8,219 nucleotides of DNA from an uncultured Clostridia bacterium (lineage in GTDB: Bacteria > Bacillota > Clostridia > TANB77 > CAG-508). Each line of letters opens with the position of its first letter. The first letter of the stretch is position 1. The position numbers and the translations under genes were made by a program. The stretch spans positions 1 through 8,219 of the forward strand of contig CANRML010000053.1 of the NCBI GenBank assembly GCA_947631725.1, written 5' to 3'. The notes beneath the pieces are model-generated. The model made no database searches. It had not been told where the DNA came from and was given only the letters and a program-made list of their open reading frames with translations. Positions 1 to 5,840 of the stretch are shown piece after piece.

Positions 1-3
1 TTA

Positions 4-2334
4 TTAATCTTCTGATTTCTTTTTCTTTAAGTTCACAACAATAGCATCTTCATTATCAAATAAGTATTTTGAATCTGTATTATCTGTTTGAACTGGATCA
101 AATTCGTTACGATTATCTAAAAAGTCTAATTTTTTTGGATTGAATTTTCCTTTTGGTCTACCATTTTCATAATCTTCTGTTGTAGTTGTAACACCATCTG
201 CATATTTTCCAAAATCAAATGTCTTGATTTTTTGTGGTTCTTTATATTTACTATCTAGGTATGTCATTTTACCCATACCAACTAAAGGCTTACCTGCTTC
301 ATTACGTATTTTATAAGCACAATCTGTTTGACCAAAGTATTGTAATTTTCCAGCTAAGAAATTTTTAATCCATTTCCAATCAACATTTCCGTGTTTTGAA
401 TCATATTCATTAGTCTTAAAGTCAATAGTACTTGAAAATCTCCACTCTCTGTGTTCTCCAAATTCAAATTCCCACCATTTCAAATCATCTTCAGATGCGC
501 CACCAGTAAAGATTTTATTAGGGCAGTTAGCTAAAATAGTTTCACGATAGTTTTCCTGCGCTGTAGCAGGATTTAATTGTGATAAATTTTGTGCAGTTAT
601 TATACTACCAACTCTATATTTTCTAAACATTGTAAATATTGGTTCAGTAGATTTTCCAATAAATTCTGGAAATTCATCAACATACAAGAAGTGTGGAACA
701 CGAGAATTTTCTGTTCCAGGTCTTCTTAAAACTGCATTTTCTAAAGAGTTTAAGAAAAATAGTCCAAAAGCTTTATGGCTATTAACACCTAGATCTCCTC
801 TTCTTGTACAAACAAGAGTTATTTCACCATTAGCTAATATATCATCAAAATTTACATTGTTATGTCTGTTGCAAAGGATAGATTTTACACCATCTAATCT
901 TAATAGGTTATCTAATTGAGAAACTGCTGCGAAAATAGATTTTTCTGTAAAATCTCTACCAGAACCTGTTTTGTAGAAGTTCTTTTTAAAATATGCAAGT
1001 TGAACAGAATATTTTTCTTTTAAATTTTCATCATGAGCCATTATCTCACACATTTTTTCTACAAGATCAAAGTTAGTAAACATCATTAGCATATCTTCTA
1101 AATTTGGCAAGTTTCCTTCGTTCATACGAGGATACATTTCTTTAAGCAAAATTGAAACATTTTCAATAGCTTGAATTGCTGTATCTTCACGATAAGTTTC
1201 TTGTGATTGATAATGAACATCATTATACATTGCTTTTAATGAAGAAGAAATTGTAGTTGCAATTTTATATGGGTCATCATATACAAATGGGTTTATACCA
1301 ACTGAATTTGCATCAGAAGGATCTATAATATTGCATTTAAAACCGAAATTTTTTGCAACTTCTGCCATATGTATACAAAGCTCTTTATCAGGAGACATAA
1401 CAGTAACTCCACAATCTTTGTAGACTAATTCAGGTGTATCTGATAAAATCATTTTCTTCATATAAGTTTTAAAAATTGCTTCTTTTCCATATGCTGGTGT
1501 TAGCATATTTAAGTTAAAATTATTATTTAAATAGTCATTGTTATATGGTTTATTTAATACCGCAATACGAGTTTTTAATGCAGTATATCCCATTTCTTTT
1601 GAAACTTCATGAAAGAAGAATTTTTTTTCTAGGTCTCTTGCAATAAAAGGTTCAAATACTAAAGAAGTTTTTCCACTGCCAGATCCTCCACATACAAGTG
1701 TTGCTTGAAATCTAGATAATTCTGGCATAACTGCAGTTTTACCAGTTTCAGAATCTTTAAACATAAATAATTCACAAGTAAATGGACCATGTCCAACTTT
1801 AGTATCTGATAAGTTTATTCCAGGGTAATCCCAGATTGATTTCCTATGATCAAGACTGTCATTAACTGAAAAATACAAAAAGTTAAATATTCTGTATGCA
1901 ATCGCTATAGGTATGAATATAGCAATTGAAGTAAGTGCTGGCCTAAATAGTTCTGAGAAGTTTGTTACTAAGTCTTCATATCCAGGAACAGAAACTAAGA
2001 AAAGCCAAATACCCATATTTAACCATTGTACAAACATAGATGCAGCTATAATACCTAGAAGAATTACATATACGTAGAATATTTTAATTTTCTGATTTTT
2101 TGATGTAGAAAATTCAGAAGGGACAGAAAATGCATAAGCTAAACAAGGACAAGCAAGTGCAAAGCAGTATTGTATAGGCCCCCAATAAGAATATGATACA
2201 CCAGTAAAAATAACCAATAAAATTTCTACAAGTCTGTCAACAGCCATATATATTGTAATCAAAGTTAAAATATATGTAGCAAAATTATTACGGGTTGTAT
2301 TTAATTTCTTTAAAAGTTTATCAATATATTTCAT
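4..2334 (-). CDS. VirD4/TraG-family type IV secretion coupling ATPase (T4CP), membrane-anchored
   Basis: Probably 776 residues. T4CPs are inner-membrane hexameric ATPases that bring relaxase-DNA or protein substrates to a type IV secretion channel. The first ~155 residues hold about four hydrophobic segments (roughly 20-47, 52-72, 84-118, 132-154). A Walker A motif GGSGSGKT follows at 216-223 (Lys222), then Walker B FLYVDEF (Asp553, Glu554) and a sensor-like ITAQNLSQL (Gln582). An SPDKEL stretch near 314-319 sits where VirD4 proteins usually have DPKGEL. Between the Walker motifs lies a helical insert like the all-alpha domain. The last ~50 residues are charged and probably disordered. I chose the start at 2334 because AAAGGA lies 8 bases upstream; an in-frame ATG at 2352 has no good ribosome binding site and would sit about 15 bases into the mRNA. 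Tandem stops end the gene. No relaxase or VirB4 is visible, but downstream genes would lie beyond the left edge. The family is certain; its role in conjugation is inferred. Confidence 0.9.
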   Translation of the reverse strand: MKYIDKLLKKLNTTRNNFATYILTLITIYMAVDRLVEILLVIFTGVSYSYWGPIQYCFALACPCLAYAFSVPSEFSTSKNQKIKIFYVYVILLGIIAASMFVQWLNMGIWLFLVSVPGYEDLVTNFSELFRPALTSIAIFIPIAIAYRIFNFLYFSVNDSLDHRKSIWDYPGINLSDTKVGHGPFTCELFMFKDSETGKTAVMPELSRFQATLVCGGSGSGKTSLVFEPFIARDLEKKFFFHEVSKEMGYTALKTRIAVLNKPYNNDYLNNNFNLNMLTPAYGKEAIFKTYMKKMILSDTPELVYKDCGVTVMSPDKELCIHMAEVAKNFGFKCNIIDPSDANSVGINPFVYDDPYKIATTISSSLKAMYNDVHYQSQETYREDTAIQAIENVSILLKEMYPRMNEGNLPNLEDMLMMFTNFDLVEKMCEIMAHDENLKEKYSVQLAYFKKNFYKTGSGRDFTEKSIFAAVSQLDNLLRLDGVKSILCNRHNNVNFDDILANGEITLVCTRRGDLGVNSHKAFGLFFLNSLENAVLRRPGTENSRVPHFLYVDEFPEFIGKSTEPIFTMFRKYRVGSIITAQNLSQLNPATAQENYRETILANCPNKIFTGGASEDDLKWWEFEFGEHREWRFSSTIDFKTNEYDSKHGNVDWKWIKNFLAGKLQYFGQTDCAYKIRNEAGKPLVGMGKMTYLDSKYKEPQKIKTFDFGKYADGVTTTTEDYENGRPKGKFNPKKLDFLDNRNEFDPVQTDNTDSKYLFDNEDAIVVNLKKKKSED

Positions 2335-2374
2335 TACAATATTCCTTTCCATAATTTAAAAACATCCATATATA

Positions 2375-2402
2375 TTATCCTACAAAATTCCTAAAAAATC
2401 AA
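2375..2402 (-). promoter_or_regulatory. Putative sigma-A promoter of the coupling ATPase gene
   Basis: On the minus strand a -35 box TTGATT (2402-2397) is followed by a 16-base spacer and a -10 box GATAAT (2380-2375). Transcription would start near 2367, giving a leader of about 30 bases before the ATG at 2334. The -35 box falls in the loop of the inverted repeat at 2387-2415. Four of six -35 and five of six -10 bases match consensus. In AT-rich DNA such matches arise by chance, so confidence is moderate. Confidence 0.45.
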
Positions 2403-2415
2403 GTCTTTTAGGAAT
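2387..2415. repeat. Perfect 10-bp inverted repeat in the divergent intergenic region (operator-like)
   Basis: ATTCCTAAAA (2387-2396) and TTTTAGGAAT (2406-2415) are exact reverse complements separated by 9 bases. The dyad lies between two divergent genes, where no terminator is needed. It overlaps the proposed coupling-gene promoter, with one arm in the spacer and the -35 box in the loop, and it sits just upstream of the -10 box of yaaL. That placement fits a repressor or activator site. A role as an RNA hairpin is less likely, since it lies upstream of both inferred transcription starts. Confidence 0.45.
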
Positions 2416-2434
2416 AAATTTTATAGTTTGCACA

Positions 2435-2440
2435 TATAAT
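2435..2440 (+). promoter_or_regulatory. Candidate -10 box for yaaL-bofA
   Basis: A perfect TATAAT lies 27 bases upstream of the yaaL start. No convincing -35 hexamer lies 16-18 bases further upstream, where the sequence is GAATAA or similar. The promoter may need an activator, possibly one bound at the dyad at 2387-2415, or it may not be a real promoter. The gene has its own ribosome binding site GAGGTG at 2457-2462. Confidence 0.35.
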
Positions 2441-2467
2441 AGTGATAAATCAATTTGAGGTGATTTT

Positions 2468-2755
2468 ATGCAGGAAATTTATAGGAAAGATGAATTAATG
2501 GTAGAAAGGACAGAATTAGATAATGATGCAGAGCTTATATGCCATATTATAAGAACAAGAAAAGATTTAGAATTTGCAAATAAAAATTATGAATTTGCTG
2601 ATTCTGATTTAATTGATTATTATATATATCAAATCAAAGCTAATCAAGCAAAACTAGATTATCTAATTAAAATGGCTAAAGTAAAAGGATTAAATGTTAA
2701 TTTCATAAAAGATATGGAATACGAATTTTTAGAGAAAGATCAAGAAGTAATTTAA
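2468..2755 (+). CDS. yaaL: YaaL-like DUF2508 family protein
   Basis: A 95-residue soluble, charged, helical protein without membrane segments. The central part, with aromatic residues around 41-55 and then IYQIKANQAKLDYLIKMAK (53-71), resembles the DUF2508/YaaL pattern of a helical hairpin ending in a Y-x-Y-L-I-K-x-A-K-like helix. The molecular function of this family is unknown. Identification rests on this similarity from memory plus synteny: yaaL precedes bofA in Bacillus subtilis (recR-yaaL-bofA), and bofA is the next gene here. The start is supported by GAGGTG 5 bases upstream. recR, the usual upstream neighbour, is absent; a divergent coupling ATPase takes its place. The downstream gap to bofA contains a terminator-like hairpin. 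Confidence 0.8.
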   Translation: MQEIYRKDELMVERTELDNDAELICHIIRTRKDLEFANKNYEFADSDLIDYYIYQIKANQAKLDYLIKMAKVKGLNVNFIKDMEYEFLEKDQEVI

Positions 2756-2765
2756 GACATATTTG

Positions 2766-2818
2766 TCCCTCTTTTGCATAGTAATAATAATAGATATATT
2801 GCAAAGAGGGGTTTTTTT
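2766..2818 (+). terminator. Terminator-like hairpin between yaaL and bofA, containing the bofA ribosome binding site
   Basis: CCCTCTTT (2767-2774) pairs with AAAGAGGG (2803-2810). After a one-base bulge, GCA (2776-2778) pairs with TGC (2800-2802), leaving a loop of about 21 bases. Seven T residues follow at 2812-2818, and the bofA ATG begins at 2819. On the RNA this has the form of an intrinsic terminator pointing rightward; there is no matching T tract for the other strand. Its 3' arm is also the AGAGGGG ribosome binding site of bofA, so folding would mask translation start and could stop transcription just before the ATG. The pairing is seen directly; attenuation is inferred. Confidence 0.6.
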
Positions 2819-3079
2819 ATGAATGCTAGCATTATTACATATTTAGCATGTATTTGTTTTTTATTTTTATTTGGTAGAATTTTTATTGTCCCATTAAAAA
2901 AGATTTTAAAATTAGTATTAAATTCTGTATTAGGAGGACTAGTAATTTTTATTATCAATTTAATAGGTGCAAATTTTGGATTTCATGTAGGATTAAATGT
3001 ATTTACAAGTATTTTAGTAGGGCTGTTAGGACTACCTGGTGCTGTAATATTGGTAATTGTTAAATTATTGATAGGATAA
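2819..3079 (+). CDS. bofA: BofA family pro-sigma-K processing inhibitor
   Basis: An 86-residue integral membrane protein, close to the 87 residues of B. subtilis BofA. In Bacillus, BofA sits in the membrane around the forespore and holds the intramembrane metalloprotease SpoIVFB inactive, with SpoIVFA, until engulfment is finished. Hydrophobic segments lie at about 4-24 and 32-52, and a hydrophobic C-terminal region runs from about 62 to 85. The family signatures LNSVLGG (34-40), LNVFTS (59-64) and VGLLGLPG (67-74) are present. Asn47, Asn60 and Thr63 appear to match B. subtilis Asn48, Asn61 and Thr64, which I recall as important for SpoIVFB inhibition. The start is set by AGAGGGG 7 bases before the ATG; an upstream in-frame TTG at 2774 lies inside the hairpin and is rejected. 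Many clostridia keep bofA without a clear SpoIVFB partner, so the target here is unknown. I see no own promoter. Confidence 0.9.
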   Translation: MNASIITYLACICFLFLFGRIFIVPLKKILKLVLNSVLGGLVIFIINLIGANFGFHVGLNVFTSILVGLLGLPGAVILVIVKLLIG

Positions 3080-3084
3080 TAATT

Positions 3085-3123
3085 GAAAATAAAAATGAGG
3101 ATTTCAAATAACAGAAATCCTCA
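3085..3123 (-). terminator. Rho-independent terminator of glmS
   Basis: TGAGGATTTC (3096-3105) and GAAATCCTCA (3114-3123) form a perfect 10-bp stem with an 8-base loop. Read leftward, the stem is followed by TTTTTATTTTC, a good U tract, 22 bases past the glmS stop. Read rightward the hairpin is followed by A residues, so it would serve bofA poorly. Confidence 0.85.
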
Positions 3124-3144
3124 AAAATATAATAAAATTAATAT

Positions 3145-4986
3145 TTATTCAACTGTTACAGATTTTGCTAAGTTTCTTGGCTTATCAACATCTAGACCTT
3201 TTTCCTTTGAAATATAATAAGCTAATAATTGCAAAGGAATAATAGCTAAAATTGGTGATAGATATGGAATAGTGTAAGGTACAGTAATAATTTCATCAAA
3301 CATATTAGAATCACAAGGATGACATGTTACAACTAGTGTTTTAGCACCTCTTGAGATAACTTCTTGAACATTACTAATAGTTTTTTCCATAAGTGATTTA
3401 TCCATCAAAACTGTAACTACAGTGATACCATTTTCAATTAAAGCAATTGATCCATGTTTTAACTCACCAGCAGCATAACTTTCAGAATGAATATAAGAAA
3501 TTTCTTTTAACTTCAAAGAAGCTTCTTTTGCAATGGTTTCATCAATACCTCTACCTAAGAAAAACACATCTTTTTCTTGGTATATTCTTTTTGCAAAATC
3601 TTTTATTGAATCTTTACAATTAAATGTTTCTTCAATTTTCTTTGGTAAATCAAGCATTTCTTTTTTTATACTAACAATTGTATTTTCATCAGATATATCT
3701 AAAATTTCAGAAAAATACACTGCTAACATATTTAAAAGAACAACTTGAGATGTATATGCTTTTGTAGAAGCAACAGCAATTTCTGGACCAGCATGTGTAT
3801 AAATTGAATAATCTGCTTCTCTTGTAATTGAACTACCAATAACATTAGATATAGCAATTGTTTTGCTTCCACAATGCTTTGCTAATTTTAAAGCAGCTAT
3901 TGTATCTGCAGTTTCACCAGATTGTGAAATGAAAATAGAAAGAGTTTTTTCATTTACAATAGGGCTTCTATAACGAAATTCTGATGCTATATCCACTTCA
4001 ACAGGAATACGGCATAATTTTTCAATTACATTTTTTCCAGCTAGTCCTGCGTGCATTGCAGTACCACAGGCAATAATAAATATTTTATCAATACTTGACA
4101 AATAATCTTTTGTAAAGTTTAATTCTTCAAAATTACATTTACTATCAATAGAAATTTTAGAACCAATAGTTTCTCTTATTGCAGTAGGTTGTTCATAAAT
4201 TTCTTTTAACATAAAATCTTCATATCCATTTTTTTCACTAGCAGTAGCAGTCCACTCGATATTACTTGTTTGTTTATTTATTTCATGAAGATCAGTATCA
4301 AAAAATGTAGCTTTATTATTTTGTAAAAGTGCAAATTCTAAATCATTTAAGAAATAGAAATCACGAGTATAAGATAAAATAGCAGGAATATCAGAAGAAA
4401 TATATTTTTCATCTTCACATGTTCCGATAACTAAAGGACTATCTTTTCTTACAACTATCATATTTTCAGGGAAAAGACTTGAAATTATTTCAAGTGCAAA
4501 GCTTCCCTTTAAATCTAAACAACAATTTCTAACAGCTTGTAAAAATCCATGAACACTATTATCTTGTAGTTTTGAGTAATGATAATGAATTAAATTTGGA
4601 ATAACTTCTGTATCTGTTTGTGATAAGAAATTATATCCATTTTCCTCTAACATGTTGCGAAGTTCATGAAAATTTTCAATAATTCCATTATGAACAACAC
4701 TAAATGTTTTGCTATTATCTTGATGAGGATGAGAATTTTCTTTAGATGGTTTTCCATGAGTTGCCCATCTTGTATGAGCAATACCAATTGTACCATTTAA
4801 TTTTTCAATTTCTGGATTTGACTCTAAAACTTTGACTCTTCCTTTATCTTTAACAAGAGAAAGACCGTCTTTTTCAATTGTTGAAATACCAGCTGAGTCA
4901 TAGCCTCTGTATTCCAACCTAGATAAACCTACCAATAAAATAGGGCAGGCTTTTTTGGTTCCTATATAACCTACAATTCCACACAT
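3145..4986 (-). CDS. glmS: Glutamine--fructose-6-phosphate aminotransferase (isomerizing)
   Basis: The 613-residue protein makes glucosamine-6-phosphate and glutamate from fructose-6-phosphate and glutamine, the first step of UDP-GlcNAc synthesis for peptidoglycan. Length matches the family (about 600-610). The N-terminal Ntn glutaminase domain has nucleophile Cys2 in MCGIVGYIG, HTRWATHG (71-78), HNG (99-101) and TDTE (124-127). Two SIS isomerase domains follow. The first has CGTAMHAG (307-314) and SQSGETADT (354-362). The second has FLGRGIDETIAKEAS (476-490), AAGELKHG (505-512) and the classic C-terminal tail DKPRNLAKSVTVE (601-613). All key residues are intact. AGGAGG (5001-4996) lies 9 bases before the ATG. 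It is a single-gene leftward unit controlled by the ribozyme in its leader and closed by its own terminator. Confidence 0.98.
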   Translation of the reverse strand: MCGIVGYIGTKKACPILLVGLSRLEYRGYDSAGISTIEKDGLSLVKDKGRVKVLESNPEIEKLNGTIGIAHTRWATHGKPSKENSHPHQDNSKTFSVVHNGIIENFHELRNMLEENGYNFLSQTDTEVIPNLIHYHYSKLQDNSVHGFLQAVRNCCLDLKGSFALEIISSLFPENMIVVRKDSPLVIGTCEDEKYISSDIPAILSYTRDFYFLNDLEFALLQNNKATFFDTDLHEINKQTSNIEWTATASEKNGYEDFMLKEIYEQPTAIRETIGSKISIDSKCNFEELNFTKDYLSSIDKIFIIACGTAMHAGLAGKNVIEKLCRIPVEVDIASEFRYRSPIVNEKTLSIFISQSGETADTIAALKLAKHCGSKTIAISNVIGSSITREADYSIYTHAGPEIAVASTKAYTSQVVLLNMLAVYFSEILDISDENTIVSIKKEMLDLPKKIEETFNCKDSIKDFAKRIYQEKDVFFLGRGIDETIAKEASLKLKEISYIHSESYAAGELKHGSIALIENGITVVTVLMDKSLMEKTISNVQEVISRGAKTLVVTCHPCDSNMFDEIITVPYTIPYLSPILAIIPLQLLAYYISKEKGLDVDKPRNLAKSVTVE

Positions 4987-5040
4987 TTGTGAATACCTCC
5001 TAAAAATATAATGGGAATTGAAAGTTGCAGTTAGCTTAAT

Positions 5041-5172
5041 GGAAAAATCTTTGTTATAGCATTACTACTACTTTTTAATTTTTCCTATGGTTTTAAGCAA
5101 ACCACTAGAGCATCCGCCGAAAACTTCGATAACTCTAGCCCTCGTCAACCAAAATGGTCCAGGCGCTATATA
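5041..5172 (-). ncRNA. glmS: glmS ribozyme (glucosamine-6-phosphate-activated self-cleaving riboswitch)
   Basis: Read leftward, the glmS leader contains the conserved blocks AGCGCC (5167-5162), GTTGACGAGG (around 5148), TTATCGAAGTTTTCGGCGG (near 5132-5114) and, close to the 3' end, AACAAAGA. The cleavage site should lie between A at 5167 and G at 5166. A stem CTAGAG/CTCTAG (5138-5133 with 5110-5105) encloses the core. A P3-like hairpin runs TGGTTT/AAACCA (5104-5088). A P4-like stem pairs GGAAAAAT (5085-5078) with ATTTTTCC (5048-5041). This agrees with the B. subtilis ribozyme as I remember it. When glucosamine-6-phosphate binds, the RNA cuts itself, and in B. subtilis the 5'-hydroxyl product is degraded by RNase J, shutting down glmS. 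Outer boundaries are approximate. Confidence 0.95.
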
Positions 5173-5221
5173 GATAAAACTCCTTTCTAAAAATGTACTG
5201 CATCTTTCTAATCTATATATT

Positions 5222-5250
5222 ATATTACCATAATACTGAAAATGTCGCAA
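5222..5250 (-). promoter_or_regulatory. Putative promoter of the glmS transcript
   Basis: On the minus strand TTGCGA (5250-5245), a 17-base spacer and TAATAT (5227-5222) form a plausible sigma-A promoter. Transcription would start near 5215, about 48 bases before the ribozyme cleavage site. Each hexamer matches consensus at four positions, and spacing is ideal. Confidence 0.5.
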
Positions 5251-5267
5251 GAGTTTTGAAAAATAAA

Positions 5268-5296
5268 TTGATTTTTTAATAAAAGAATAGTATAAT
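5268..5296 (+). promoter_or_regulatory. Promoter of hpt-uvrC
   Basis: TTGATT (5268-5273), a 17-base spacer and a perfect TATAAT (5291-5296) form a strong sigma-A promoter. Transcription should begin near 5303. The upstream in-frame ATG at 5295 overlaps the -10 box and so is not in the mRNA, which fixes the hpt start at 5328. The promoter is back to back with that of glmS. Confidence 0.8.
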
Positions 5297-5327
5297 GGAA
5301 AAAAGAAAAAGAAAGGAATTTAAAAAA

Positions 5328-5831
5328 ATGGATGTACTTATTAACGAAGCAAAAATACAATCAAGAATTAAAGAAATAGCAAGACAAATTGAAAAAGAAT
5401 ATGAAGGAAAGCAATTAGTATTTTTAGGGATACTAAAAGGCTCACTTCCATTTTTATGGGAGCTTGCAAAAAATATCAAAAATGATATACGTTTTGAATT
5501 TATCGAAGTATCAAGTTATGAAGGAACAGAAAGCACTGGAAAAATAAAGATAAACAAAGATCTTACTGAAAGTATAACTGGAAAAGATGTTATTATTGTA
5601 GAAGACATTGTAGATACAGGAAGGACACTAACATTTTTAAAAGAATATTTATTAGAAAGAAAGCCAAACAGTTTAAAAATTGCAGCTTTATTAAGTAAGC
5701 CATCTAGGCGTGTTATGGAAATTGGTGTTGACTATATTGGTTTCCAAATAGAGGACAAATTTGTTGTTGGATTTGGTTTAGATTATGACCAAAAATATAG
5801 AAATTTACCATATGTAGGATATATAGAATAG
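5328..5831 (+). CDS. hpt: Hypoxanthine (guanine) phosphoribosyltransferase
   Basis: A 167-residue cytosolic purine salvage enzyme that joins hypoxanthine or guanine to PRPP, giving IMP or GMP. The PRPP-binding loop is VIIVEDIVDTGRTL (88-101), with acidic pair Glu92-Asp93. LKGSLPF (36-42) is the PPi-binding loop, SSYEG (62-66) lies in the flexible loop, and YRNLPYVGYIE closes the protein, like RNLPYIG in Bacillus HprT. The start at 5328 has AAAGGA 10 bases upstream and aligns with the family N terminus. An ATG 33 bases upstream lies inside the -10 box and would add a Lys/Arg-rich tail that the family lacks. The gene is slightly shorter than Bacillus HprT (180). It is followed after 9 bases by uvrC, so the two are co-transcribed. 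Confidence 0.95.
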   Translation: MDVLINEAKIQSRIKEIARQIEKEYEGKQLVFLGILKGSLPFLWELAKNIKNDIRFEFIEVSSYEGTESTGKIKINKDLTESITGKDVIIVEDIVDTGRTLTFLKEYLLERKPNSLKIAALLSKPSRRVMEIGVDYIGFQIEDKFVVGFGLDYDQKYRNLPYVGYIE

Positions 5832-5840
5832 GAGAAAATA

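Noticed and set aside
2387..2415. The inverted repeat as a transcription terminator
   Set aside because: It lies upstream of both divergent genes and has no T tract after either arm.
2774..2818. N-terminal extension of bofA from a TTG at 2774
   Set aside because: The extra codons lie in the hairpin and its T tract; the ATG at 2819 has its own ribosome binding site and matches BofA length.
2752..2958. Leftward 68-codon frame opposite bofA
   Set aside because: It is antisense to a clear bofA and has no supporting ribosome binding site that I could find.
5068..5250. Leftward 60-codon frame upstream of glmS
   Set aside because: It runs through the glmS ribozyme core and starts within the -35 box of the inferred promoter, so it is not a gene.
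5276..5479. Leftward hydrophobic frame opposite the hpt start
   Set aside because: Its hydrophobic look comes from reading A-rich lysine codons backwards as phenylalanine and leucine; the same holds for leftward frames opposite uvrC (5783-6109, 6268-6462, 6820-7005).
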